In this document: positions 23,686-31,792 of the stretch, in pieces
Position numbering within the stretch: the stretch's first letter is position 1
How the letters are laid out: each line of letters opens with the position of its first letter
Translations under genes and position numbers: made by a program
The notes under the pieces: generated by a model
Seen by the model: the letters and a program-made list of their open reading frames with translations, nothing else
Databases searched by the model: none
What the model was told of the DNA's origin: nothing
From: Microbacterium sp. 67-17
GTDB taxonomy: Bacteria > Actinomycetota > Actinomycetes > Actinomycetales > Microbacteriaceae
DNA length: 36,133 bases
Assembly (NCBI RefSeq): GCF_001898325.1
Contig: NZ_MKTR01000020.1
Coordinates: 1 to 36,133 of the forward strand
Reading direction: 5' to 3'

Positions 23686-24699
23686 ATGGTCGCCGCTTCG
23701 CACCTGCCATCGATTCCGCCGCTGGATGAACTGCTCGAGAGCGCACACGTGGTCTCCCTCCCGCTGACGACACGATTCCGCGGCATCGAGCACCGCGAAG
23801 CGATGCTGCTGCGCGGTCCCGCCGGCTGGACCGAGTTCTCACCGTTTGTTGAGTACGAGGATGCCGAGGCCAGCGCCTGGCTTGCCGCAGCCATCGATTT
23901 CGGCTGGCACAGCACCCCGGTACCGCGACGAAGCGAGATCCGCGTGAACGCGACGGTTCCCGCGGTCGCACCGGATGCCGTAGCCGCGGTTCTCGCGCGG
24001 TTCGATGGATGCCGCACCGTGAAGGTCAAGGTGGCCGAGCCCGGCGGAACGCTCGCCGATGATGTGGCACGCGTGAGGGCGGCGCGCGAGACGATGGGGG
24101 CGCTTGGCCGCATCCGCGTCGACGCGAACGGTGCGTGGAATCTGGACGAGGCAGAATACGCCGTCCACGCGCTCGCCGAGTTCGACCTCGAGTATGTCGA
24201 GCAGCCCTGCGCAACCATCGATGAGCTGCGGGAGCTGCGGCGCCGCATCCGGTACATGGGAGTGCCCGTCGCCGCCGACGAGAGTGTGCGCAAGGCGGAT
24301 GACCCGCTCGCTGTAGCGCGGGCGGGCGCCGCGGACCTGCTGGTGATCAAGGCGCAGCCGCTGGGCGGGGTGCACCGCGCACTCTCGATCGTCGCCGAGG
24401 CGGGGCTCCCGGTCGTCGTCTCGAGCGCGCTTGACACCTCGGTGGGGCTGGCGATGGGGGCAGCGCTGGCCGCCGCCCTCCCCGACCTCGACTACGACTG
24501 CGGCCTGGGCACCGCGTCGCTCCTGACAGCCGACGTCACGATGCAGCCGCTACGCCCGGAACAGGGGACGATCCCCGTCCGCCGGCCCGAGCTCGACGAG
24601 TCAGCGGTGACGGAACACGCCGCGCCCGCCGACCGCCGACAGTGGTGGGAGGATCGGCTCACCCGATGCCACGCGCAGCTGGCGGCATCCGGGGCCTGA
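23686..24699 (+). CDS. menC: o-Succinylbenzoate synthase
   Basis: A 337-residue enolase-superfamily enzyme that dehydrates SHCHC to o-succinylbenzoate. The barrel carries the KVKV motif with the acid/base Lys, metal ligands in RVDANGAWN (Asp), YVEQPC (Glu) and VAADES (Asp), and the second Lys in LLVIKAQPLGG; VVVSSALDTSVGLAMG follows. This is the short actinobacterial form. ATG 23686 follows CAGGAT by six bases, a weak leaderless match; a longer frame to 23308 runs antisense through the LLM gene and is not real. It stands apart from the other men genes and converges with the TetR gene. Confidence 0.92.
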   Translation: MVAASHLPSIPPLDELLESAHVVSLPLTTRFRGIEHREAMLLRGPAGWTEFSPFVEYEDAEASAWLAAAIDFGWHSTPVPRRSEIRVNATVPAVAPDAVAAVLARFDGCRTVKVKVAEPGGTLADDVARVRAARETMGALGRIRVDANGAWNLDEAEYAVHALAEFDLEYVEQPCATIDELRELRRRIRYMGVPVAADESVRKADDPLAVARAGAADLLVIKAQPLGGVHRALSIVAEAGLPVVVSSALDTSVGLAMGAALAAALPDLDYDCGLGTASLLTADVTMQPLRPEQGTIPVRRPELDESAVTEHAAPADRRQWWEDRLTRCHAQLAASGA

Positions 24700-24726
24700 G
24701 CAGATCGCTCTGTCTTCAGCGGCCAG

Positions 24727-25401
24727 TCACGGTGCGGTGTCGACGAGCGCGAGTGCCAGCTGTTGCGTCCGCAACTCCGCCCGGCGGCGGAGCCCCTCGT
24801 CGTCGATCCGCTCGATCGCTGCGGTGATGAGCGCATCCTCCCAGACCGTCAGGACGAGGCGAGCGATGTCACGGGCTGGCAGACGAAGCCGCAGATCGTA
24901 GGACGTAGCGAGTGATTCGATCATCCCCTCGACGCGGTCGATGAGGCTCGAGGCCCACGCGAGATACGCCCGCGCAGTCTCGTCATCACGCATCGCACGC
25001 AATCGGATCTCGCTCATCAGCACAACGTCCAAGAGACCTTCTACGGTGCCATCGAGCACGCTCTGAACGAGCTCATTCGGGGTCAGCGCGGCATCCTGGG
25101 CGCGCAAGCCATCCACCCGCTGGGAGACCGCTTCGAGCTTGCGATCGGTCACCGCACGCACCAGCTCGAAGAACAACTCCTCCTTCGTGGAGAAGTTGGA
25201 GTAGAACGCACCGCGCGTGAATCCGGCGCGTTCGCAGATCGCCTCGACCGAGGCTCCGTCCAGGCCGACTTCGGCGAACACTTCGTAGGCGGCGCGCATG
25301 AGGCGCGCTTTGGTGCGCTCACGGCCGCGCACGCCGTCGGGCGCGATCCCATCGATCGCCTGCAGAACATGCTGAGCGGCGGCGGTGCCGTCTGCGGACA
25401 T
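24727..25401 (-). CDS. TetR-family repressor of the MMPL operon
   Basis: A 224-residue TetR-type regulator. The DNA-binding domain spans about 28-75 (RTKARLMRAAYEVFAEVGLDGASVEAICERAGFTRGAFYSNFSTKEELFFEL), with the recognition helix in FTRGAFYSNF. The rest is an all-helical ligand domain that binds an unknown effector. ATG 25401 has GAGGAG upstream. It is divergent from the MMPL gene across 131 bases that hold two strong palindromes, the standard layout for a TetR repressor controlling itself and an exporter. The inducer may be a substrate of the pump, but this cannot be told from sequence. Confidence 0.92.
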   Translation of the reverse strand: MSADGTAAAQHVLQAIDGIAPDGVRGRERTKARLMRAAYEVFAEVGLDGASVEAICERAGFTRGAFYSNFSTKEELFFELVRAVTDRKLEAVSQRVDGLRAQDAALTPNELVQSVLDGTVEGLLDVVLMSEIRLRAMRDDETARAYLAWASSLIDRVEGMIESLATSYDLRLRLPARDIARLVLTVWEDALITAAIERIDDEGLRRRAELRTQQLALALVDTAP

Positions 25402-25464
25402 CCCACTCTCCTCTCGCCGGCGTTCACATCGAGCCTTCAGCTTGCGGGTCTCGTCAATCGTCTA

Positions 25465-25482
25465 CGATACACTTGCGTATCG
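25465..25482. promoter_or_regulatory. TetR operator candidate 1
   Basis: An 18-bp imperfect palindrome: CGATAC (25465-25470) and GTATCG (25477-25482) around ACTTGC, with one further matching pair in the centre. It touches operator candidate 2 and shares the half-site GATAC. Confidence 0.6.
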
Positions 25483-25498
25483 GATACACCGGTGTATC
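25483..25498. promoter_or_regulatory. TetR operator candidate 2
   Basis: GATACACC-GGTGTATC is a perfect 16-bp palindrome. Its centre is 17 bp from that of candidate 1, so two dimers would bind on nearby faces, as in QacR/TetR-like pairs. A possible promoter (TTGCGT at 25473, TATCGA at 25495) is covered by both, which fits repression. Confidence 0.65.
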
Positions 25499-25532
25499 GA
25501 GACTCCCCTTGACGAATCCCGGAGGCAGACCC

Positions 25533-28430
25533 GTGTCCACCGCTCTCTATGCCCTCGGACGGTGGGCGTATCGTCACCCGTGGCGGGTGTTGGCGTCTTG
25601 GCTCCTGGTGCTGATCCTCGCGGGCGGGGGAGCTGTGCTCTTCCAACAGGGAACCGACAACACCTTCTCGATCCCTGGAACGGAGTCGCAGGAGGGACTC
25701 GAGGAGCTCCAGCGAACCTTCCCGGAGGTCTCGGGAACCAGCGCGCAGTTCATCGTCGTCGCCCCGGAAGGCATGACCGTCGAGGACGCCCCCTTCCCCG
25801 ATGACATTGCGCAGACGATCGATGACATCGAGAACATCGACGGAGTTCTCGCCGTCAGCGATCCGTATGACGAGTCGATCTCGGGCCTCATCTCGGATGA
25901 CGGATCGGCAGCGCTGGTGCGCTTCCAGTTCGAGGGACAAGCCTCGTCGGTCTCAGCAGAGACGAAGGATCAGCTCTTCGAGATCACCGACGCCCTGCAG
26001 GCTGAACTTCCGGCAGGCAGCACCGTGGCGCTCGGCGGCGACCTCTTCTCTCAGTCGCTGCCGACACTCTCGATCGTCGAGCTGTTCGGCGTGATCCTGG
26101 CCCTGGTCGTGCTGATCGTCACCTTCCGATCCTTCGTCGTCGCCGGGCTCCCCCTCATCACTGCACTGCTCGGTGTCGGACTGTCGATGGCGCTCATCTT
26201 CATTTCCACCGCCTTCGCCACGATCTCGTCGACAACGCCGATGCTCGCCCTCATGCTGGGGCTTGCGGTCGGGATCGACTATGCCCTGTTCATCATTTCC
26301 CGCCAGCAGGATGCCGTCCGCGAAGGGGTGGACCCGGAAGAGGCTGCAGCCCGCGCCACCGGAACCGCGGGCTCCGCAGTCGTCTTCGCCGGCGCAACGG
26401 TGCTCATCGCCCTGATTGGCCTCTCGTTCGCGAACATCCCCTTCCTGACCACCATGGGAATCGCGGCATCCGTCGCCGTGGCGATAGCCGTTGCCATCGC
26501 CGTGACCCTCACTCCCGCCTTCCTCGGATTCGTCAAGGGCCGAGTTGCCGGATGGCCTCGGCGCGCACCGCGCGCCTCGCAGCGCCGACGCGGAACATCA
26601 GCCCGCGAGGATGCCGCGGCAGTTGCCACTGCCGAGGCAGCGTCAGCAGCGGATGCCGAACCCGCACCCACCATCACGCACGGAAAGAAGACGAATCCGT
26701 GGGTGAAGCTCGTGACCCGGCATCCGATCGTCACGACCGTCTCGGTGGTTGCGCTCCTCGGAGCGCTCGCGATACCGGCCGGCAGCCTCGCGCTCGCCCT
26801 TCCCAATGCCGGGATGCTGCCCGAAGACAACGAGGCGCGGCAGAGCTACGACCTTGTCGCCGAGCACTTCGGAGCCGGCGCCAACGGACCGCTCATCATG
26901 ACCGGCACGATCGTCACCTCGACCGACCCGCTGACGCTCATGCAGGATCTCGGCGATGAGATCGCCACGATTCCCGGCGTGAAGGAGGTAGCGCTCGCGA
27001 CCCCGAACCGCACCGCCGACACCGGGATCGTGCAGATCGTTCCCGAGACCGCACCGGATGACCCCGCCACGGCGGAACTCGTGCGAGAGCTCAGGGCACA
27101 GCACGATCGGCTCCTGGACGAATACGGCGTCGACCTGAAGGTCACGGGCTTCACCGCGGTCGCCATCGACATCTCCGACAGACTGGGCGGGGCGCTCCTG
27201 CCCTTCGGCGTCTTCGTCGTGGGTCTCTCGCTCGTGCTGCTCACGATCGTCTTCCGATCGATCTGGGTTCCCCTCAAGGCAGCAGCGGGGTACCTCCTCT
27301 CGGTAGCTGCCGCGTTCGGTATCGTCGCGCTCGTCTTCGAGTGGGGGGTGTTCGCCGACGCCCTTCACGTGTCCAAGACCGGTCCCGTCATCAGCTTCAT
27401 GCCGATCATCCTCATGGGGGTCCTTTTCGGCCTCGCAATGGATTACGAGGTCTTCCTCGTGTCGCGGATGCGCGAGGACTACGTCCACCTGCGGCGCGCT
27501 CGCGGTGGGCGAGCCGACCGCGCGACGGCGATCAGCGCCGTCCGGTCAGGATTCACGGCATCAGCCCGCGTGGTCACAGCCGCCGCGGTCATCATGTTCG
27601 CGGTGTTCGCCGCGTTCGTCCCCGAAGGCGACATCAACATCAAACCCATCGCGCTGGGCCTTGCCGCGGGTATCGCGATCGACGCGTTCCTCGTGCGCAT
27701 GACCCTGGTTCCCGCGGTCATGGCGCTCCTCGGCGAAAAGGCGTGGTGGATGCCGCGATGGATGCATCGGGTGCTCCCCCACTTCGACATCGAAGGCGAA
27801 GCAGTGGAGCGGGAGCTCTCGCTGCGGGATTGGCCCGAACCGAGGACGACGGCGGCTGTCGTTGCCGAGGACCTGGCCGTGCACGCCTTCGGTTCACGAC
27901 ACGGAACCGACACCGACCTTTTCACCGGGGTCGGCATCCGTGTCGAATACGGCGACACCGTCGTCGTCACCGGTGACCCCCGCGCTGCCCGGGCATTCCT
28001 GATGACGATCGCGGGAAGGCTCGCGCCGACGGACGGGCGACTGCGAGTTGCCGGGCACCTGCTCCCCGAGCGCGCCGCCTGGGTGCGCTCGCACGTGGGT
28101 GTCGCGCTCCTCGCCGACACTGACGAACCCCTCACCGAACTCACACAGGCCCTGCGCGGATCGGCGCGGATCATCGTGATCGACGGCCTCGACCGACTGG
28201 AGGGAGAAGCCGTCCGAGACCAGGCGGCAGCGCTCCTGCGCGATGCGGCGCTTGTTCGCCGCGAGCGCGCCGGCGACGCGGACTCTCCCCTCACGATCCT
28301 GGCTTCGGCCCAGCACGAGGGACCGGCCCTGGGCCTGATGGCTGACGCCCACCGGCCCGACCTGCGCTCGATCACCGTGTCAACTCGATCCGATATGACA
28401 GTTTCCGCATCCGCGGAGGAGCACTCATGA
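25533..28430 (+). CDS. MMPL/RND-type transporter with a degenerate ABC-ATPase-like C-terminal domain
   Basis: A 965-residue proton-driven exporter of the MMPL family. Each half has one helix, an outer domain and five helices; the proton-relay Asp-Tyr pairs are in GLAVGIDYALFIISR (about 249-250) and LFGLAMDYEVFLVSR (637-638). From about residue 764 a 200-residue soluble extension follows. It resembles an ABC nucleotide-binding domain: IRVEYGDTVVVTGD, then a Walker A position reading GDPRAARAFL (814-823) with no Gly-Lys-Ser/Thr, IAGRLAPTDGRLRVAGHLLPE, a Walker B-like RIIVIDGLD (879-887) without the catalytic Glu, and an H-loop-like SAQHEG. It probably does not hydrolyse ATP. GTG 25533 has GGAGG upstream. 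The stop overlaps the next gene (ATGA). The substrate is unknown. Confidence 0.9.
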   Translation: MSTALYALGRWAYRHPWRVLASWLLVLILAGGGAVLFQQGTDNTFSIPGTESQEGLEELQRTFPEVSGTSAQFIVVAPEGMTVEDAPFPDDIAQTIDDIENIDGVLAVSDPYDESISGLISDDGSAALVRFQFEGQASSVSAETKDQLFEITDALQAELPAGSTVALGGDLFSQSLPTLSIVELFGVILALVVLIVTFRSFVVAGLPLITALLGVGLSMALIFISTAFATISSTTPMLALMLGLAVGIDYALFIISRQQDAVREGVDPEEAAARATGTAGSAVVFAGATVLIALIGLSFANIPFLTTMGIAASVAVAIAVAIAVTLTPAFLGFVKGRVAGWPRRAPRASQRRRGTSAREDAAAVATAEAASAADAEPAPTITHGKKTNPWVKLVTRHPIVTTVSVVALLGALAIPAGSLALALPNAGMLPEDNEARQSYDLVAEHFGAGANGPLIMTGTIVTSTDPLTLMQDLGDEIATIPGVKEVALATPNRTADTGIVQIVPETAPDDPATAELVRELRAQHDRLLDEYGVDLKVTGFTAVAIDISDRLGGALLPFGVFVVGLSLVLLTIVFRSIWVPLKAAAGYLLSVAAAFGIVALVFEWGVFADALHVSKTGPVISFMPIILMGVLFGLAMDYEVFLVSRMREDYVHLRRARGGRADRATAISAVRSGFTASARVVTAAAVIMFAVFAAFVPEGDINIKPIALGLAAGIAIDAFLVRMTLVPAVMALLGEKAWWMPRWMHRVLPHFDIEGEAVERELSLRDWPEPRTTAAVVAEDLAVHAFGSRHGTDTDLFTGVGIRVEYGDTVVVTGDPRAARAFLMTIAGRLAPTDGRLRVAGHLLPERAAWVRSHVGVALLADTDEPLTELTQALRGSARIIVIDGLDRLEGEAVRDQAAALLRDAALVRRERAGDADSPLTILASAQHEGPALGLMADAHRPDLRSITVSTRSDMTVSASAEEHS

Positions 28431-30367
28431 GCATTCCCCTCGAACGCGCCCGCACCCGGCGGCCGATCACCTGGTTGACGATCCTCGGCGTCATCCTGCT
28501 TCCTGCCCTCATCGGCGGCATCCTTGTCGTTGCGCTCTACAACCCGACCACGCGCCTGGATGCCATGAACGCGGCCATCGTGAACGACGACGAGCCCGTC
28601 ACGATCAACGGACAGACCGTGCCGCTCGGGCGGCAGCTCACAGCGGGCCTGGTCGAAGGCTCCGACGACACCGACAGCAACCTCACGTGGACGATCTCCA
28701 ACGCCGAGGATGCCGCGGCAGGCCTTGCCGACGGCACCTACGCCGCGGTCGTGACGATCCCCGAGAACTTCTCGGCCGCCGCGACATCCACTCAACCTGG
28801 CGAGACGCCCGAGAAGGCAACGATCGAGGTCACCACACCCCCCGACAGCCGCATCGTGGATGACGCCATCACCGCACAGATCACCTCGACAGCGGCATCC
28901 TTGACCGGCGAGCAGATCTCGACCGCCTACCTCGAGAACGTCTTCCTCGGTTTCACGACCCTCGGTGAGCAGCTCGGTGAGGCCGCGGATGGCGCCGATC
29001 AGCTGGCTTCCGGCATCGGGCAGTCGGCCGACGGATCCGCCGAACTCGCGAGCGGCATCGACCAACTCGCTTCCGGCGCGGGTGCGCTGAGCTCTGGGCT
29101 CGGGACCATCGCGAACTCGACGTCGCAGGCGGCTGGGGGCGCAGCGCAGCTGGCTGCCGCGCAGAACCAGATCGCCGACGGGCTGGATGCGGCGCCACTC
29201 CCTGCGGCCGCGAACACGATGTACGGCTACATGCAGTCGGCTGCCACAGGAACGGTCACTGTCGCGCAGGGCGCCAGCGCCCTCGCGCAAACACTCGGAA
29301 CACTCGCCGCGACCTGTGACGGGTCGCCCTCCTACTGCCAGAGCGTTGCCACTGCTGCCGACGCGGCCGCGACGGTCGCGCAGAATGCTGGATCCGCGGC
29401 CACCGCGGCAGGAACCGCAGCCGGCTACGGCGGGCAGGTCGTTCCGGGCATCTCGACCCTGATCTCGCAGACGAGCGGCGGCCTTCGTCAGGTCGCCGCG
29501 CAGACGCAGAGTCTCTCCGACGGTCTTACACAGCTCGCCCAGGGAACAACGCAGTCGCAGTCCGGTGCGCAGAGCCTGCAGAGCGGCGCCTCCCAGGCCG
29601 CAACCGGCGCGACAAGCCTCACCGACGGCCTGACCCAACTCGCGAGCGGAACGACCGACCTCGCGGACGGGCTGCACACGGCTGTCGACCAGCTTCCGTC
29701 GTACACGGATGCCGAGGCCGCAAGCCTCGCGGAGGTCGTCGCCGATCCGGTGCAGGCCGAGGGCGTCGGATCCGACCTGTTCGGCGCCTCCGCGATTCCG
29801 CTGCTGACCGCGCTCGCGCTGTGGTTCGGCGCGCTCGGTACGTTCATCGCGCTGCGCGCGTTCCCCGCACGCACTCTCGCCTCCCGGTCGCCGTCGGCGC
29901 TTCTCGCCCTTCGCTCCTTGGCGCCGGCAGCAGCGATCGGGGGCATCCAAGGTCTGCTCGTGGCAGGGATCGTGCAGATCTCTGCGGGCTACGACTGGGG
30001 TGACTGGTCGATCTTCGCGGGTGTCAGCATCCTGGCCGGTGTCGCCTTCGCCGCCGTGAACCAGGCACTGGTTGCCGTATTCGGCGGCGCGGGTCGATGG
30101 ATCGCGGCGCTTATCGGTGTGCTCGCGGTCGCGGCCGGAGTCGTGTCCACGGTGCCGGGGGTCCTCCTGGCGATCGACGGATTGATGCCGACCTCACCCG
30201 CGTATAACGCGATGCTCGGCGCGCTCACCGATTCCGGTGGTGTGGGTGCCGGGATCGCGGGCCTTGCGATCTGGGGAGGCCTCGGCCTGGTGGCGACCAT
30301 CCTCGCGATAGCCAGGAAGCGAACGACATCAGCCCGCGCCATCCTCGCCTCACCGGTCGTGAGCTAG
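28427..30367 (+). CDS. YhgE/Pip-family membrane protein with repetitive outer domain
   Basis: A 646-residue protein of the YhgE/Pip (phage infection protein) family, distantly like ABC-2 permeases and EsaA. One N-terminal helix (about 17-38, LTILGVILLPALIGGILVVALYN) leads to a large extracytoplasmic part. This holds an N-terminal domain (about 45-180), then two helical stretches with recurring 'L..G...LA.G' units (about 185-250 and 355-425, e.g. DQLASGIGQSADGSAELASGIDQLASG), and a pair of Cys near 297-305 (ATCDGSPSYCQ) that may form a disulfide. About five membrane helices end the protein. The ATG overlaps the MMPL stop at 28427-28430, so the two proteins are made together and may form one complex. 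TAG at 30365-30367 ends the operon. Confidence 0.9.
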   Translation: MSIPLERARTRRPITWLTILGVILLPALIGGILVVALYNPTTRLDAMNAAIVNDDEPVTINGQTVPLGRQLTAGLVEGSDDTDSNLTWTISNAEDAAAGLADGTYAAVVTIPENFSAAATSTQPGETPEKATIEVTTPPDSRIVDDAITAQITSTAASLTGEQISTAYLENVFLGFTTLGEQLGEAADGADQLASGIGQSADGSAELASGIDQLASGAGALSSGLGTIANSTSQAAGGAAQLAAAQNQIADGLDAAPLPAAANTMYGYMQSAATGTVTVAQGASALAQTLGTLAATCDGSPSYCQSVATAADAAATVAQNAGSAATAAGTAAGYGGQVVPGISTLISQTSGGLRQVAAQTQSLSDGLTQLAQGTTQSQSGAQSLQSGASQAATGATSLTDGLTQLASGTTDLADGLHTAVDQLPSYTDAEAASLAEVVADPVQAEGVGSDLFGASAIPLLTALALWFGALGTFIALRAFPARTLASRSPSALLALRSLAPAAAIGGIQGLLVAGIVQISAGYDWGDWSIFAGVSILAGVAFAAVNQALVAVFGGAGRWIAALIGVLAVAAGVVSTVPGVLLAIDGLMPTSPAYNAMLGALTDSGGVGAGIAGLAIWGGLGLVATILAIARKRTTSARAILASPVVS

Positions 30368-30388
30368 CTAACCCACCCGCCATCACCG

Positions 30389-30447
30389 TTCGGTCGCGCG
30401 TTGGTGCGGGTCTCACGTCCCGACACCCGCGTCACGGCGCGACCGAA
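30389..30447. repeat. 59-bp palindromic repeat, unit 1
   Basis: Begins TTCGGTCGCGC (30389-30399) and ends with its exact complement GCGCGACCGAA (30437-30447), an 11-bp perfect stem. The interior has GCGGGT ... ACCCGC as a second stem around TCTCACGTCCCGAC-like loop sequence. Confidence 0.85.
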
Positions 30448-30484
30448 AGATGACGAGCACCATGCGCAGCATCCGTGCGGCCTG

Positions 30485-30543
30485 TTCGGTCGCGCCGTAA
30501 GGCGGGTCTTGCCCGCGCATACCCACACGACGGCGCGACCGAA
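30485..30543. repeat. 59-bp palindromic repeat, unit 2
   Basis: The same outer arms as unit 1, here perfect over 13 bp (TTCGGTCGCGCCG / CGGCGCGACCGAA). The interior diverges but keeps GGCGGGTCTT and ACCC, and has its own GCGGG-TCTT-GCCCGC hairpin. It starts 96 bp after unit 1. Confidence 0.85.
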
Positions 30544-30579
30544 ATCCCTTGCCCGCCCCTGAGGGCCGCGGAAGATCAG

Positions 30580-30638
30580 CTCAGTCGTGGCTTGGTGTGG
30601 GTCTCACGTCTCGGCACCCGGGTCAAGGCGCGACTGAG
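30580..30638. repeat. 59-bp palindromic repeat, unit 3
   Basis: The interior is close to unit 1 (CTTGGTGTGGGTCTCACGTC). The arms changed together: CTCAGTCG at the left and CGACTGAG at the right, so pairing is kept although the sequence differs from units 1 and 2. It starts 95 bp after unit 2. Confidence 0.85.
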
Positions 30639-30721
30639 ATGTCTGGCCAGCCCAGCACCGAGCCGGCGCCGACTCAGCCACGGATATCGCACCCACCCCC
30701 GGAGATCGGGAGAACCGAGCC

Positions 30722-31786
30722 TCAGCTCAGGCCGCTGTAGGCGTGCAGCCCCTTGAAGAACATGTTCACGATCGTGAAGTTGAAGATCACGGCAGTGAAC
30801 CCGACGATCGACAGCCACGCCGATCGCGAACCGCGCCAACCGCGCGTCGCGCGGGCGTGGATGTAGCCGGCGTAGAGGACCCAGATCACGAAGGTCCACA
30901 CTTCCTTCGTGTCAAAGCCCCAGTAGCGACCCCACGCGTCGTTCGCCCAGATCGATCCGGCGATCAGCGTGAACGTCCAGAACACGAAGCCCATGATCGC
31001 GAAGCGGTACGCGAGTGACTCGAGGGCCTCCGAGCCGGGAAGGGTCCGCAGGAACCCAGGGCCCGTGCGAACCGTCGCGCCGGTGCCGACCGCGGCGATC
31101 GCCCGCTGCTCGCGGCGCGCCTGCATCAGCTGTAGCACCGACAGACCGAAGGCGATGGCGAACAGCGCGGTTGCGAGCGACGCGACGAACACGTGGATGA
31201 CGAGCCACACGCTCTTGAGGGGGTCAGCCAGGGGCACGACCTCGACGTAGAAGGTGAAGGGCAGCGATGCCCCACCGAGCATGAGCACAACCATGCCCGT
31301 GATGAGCGACCCGAGGAAGCGCAGGTCGTAGCGGAAGAGCACCCCGAGATAGACCGCGACGATGAGCACCGTGCCCGTCAGAGCGAACTCGTACATGTTC
31401 GACCACGGCACGTGGCCAGCGACGATCCCGCGGGTGATGACGCCGCCGACGTGGAAGAGAAACGCAAGCCACGTGAGGCTCGTCCCGATGCGCGCCCACA
31501 GCAGGCGGGTGCGACGGCCGGGCGCCGCGTTGAGGTTCTGCTCCGCTGCCAGCCCTTCGGCTCGCAACTCGTCCACGGCGGATGCAGCATCCGTTGTGGC
31601 ATCCCCGGATGCCGCCCCTGCGCCGACCGAGACGAGCTCACGCTGCGCAGAGCGCTCGACGGCTACCGCGGAGCGACGGGAAAGATCGACGACGTAGGCG
31701 ATGAACGCGAGCGCGTAAATCGAGATGGCGGTCCACACCAGGAGGAACGAGACCGACTCGAGGGACAACGCGGAATCGACGGGCAT
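30722..31786 (-). CDS. ccsB: Cytochrome c synthetase subunit CcsB (CcsA/ResC type)
   Basis: A 354-residue haem-handling membrane protein of System II cytochrome c maturation, with about eight helices. The tryptophan-rich haem motif is WGRYWGFDTKEVW (285-297); flanking His residues occur in FHVGGVITRG, IHVFVAS and GYIHARATRG. It delivers haem to apocytochrome c together with ResB. ATG 31786 follows TAAACT by six bases, and the TAA of that box is the resB stop, so it may also be transcribed on its own as a leaderless mRNA. It is the last gene of the phosphatase-resA-ccdA-resB-ccsB row and faces the repeat array. Confidence 0.94.
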   Translation of the reverse strand: MPVDSALSLESVSFLLVWTAISIYALAFIAYVVDLSRRSAVAVERSAQRELVSVGAGAASGDATTDAASAVDELRAEGLAAEQNLNAAPGRRTRLLWARIGTSLTWLAFLFHVGGVITRGIVAGHVPWSNMYEFALTGTVLIVAVYLGVLFRYDLRFLGSLITGMVVLMLGGASLPFTFYVEVVPLADPLKSVWLVIHVFVASLATALFAIAFGLSVLQLMQARREQRAIAAVGTGATVRTGPGFLRTLPGSEALESLAYRFAIMGFVFWTFTLIAGSIWANDAWGRYWGFDTKEVWTFVIWVLYAGYIHARATRGWRGSRSAWLSIVGFTAVIFNFTIVNMFFKGLHAYSGLS

Positions 31787-31792
31787 GGTGCC

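Larger units (their letters stand above)
30368..30721. other. 354-bp convergent gap with a three-unit palindrome array
   Basis: The gap between the convergent YhgE and ccsB genes holds three 59-bp palindromic repeats (annotated separately), 37- and 36-base spacers without similarity to each other, and about 83 bases before the ccsB stop in which I see no gene. No coding frame here has family support. Confidence 0.8.

Noticed and set aside
25473..25533. Upstream MMPL start at 25473
   Set aside because: That start lies inside the operator palindromes; GTG 25533 has a good ribosome binding site and begins at the first conserved helix.
27479..29950. An 823-codon frame antisense to the MMPL and YhgE genes
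   Set aside because: It is low complexity (Arg/Gly/Ser-rich), spans two genes on the other strand and is a typical high-GC shadow.
30389..30638. Regular 59-bp repeats read as a CRISPR array or as integron attC ('59-base element') sites
   Set aside because: The units are too long and too diverged for CRISPR repeats, and no cas genes are present. The attC core sites (RYYYAAC/GTTRRRY) and an integrase are missing.
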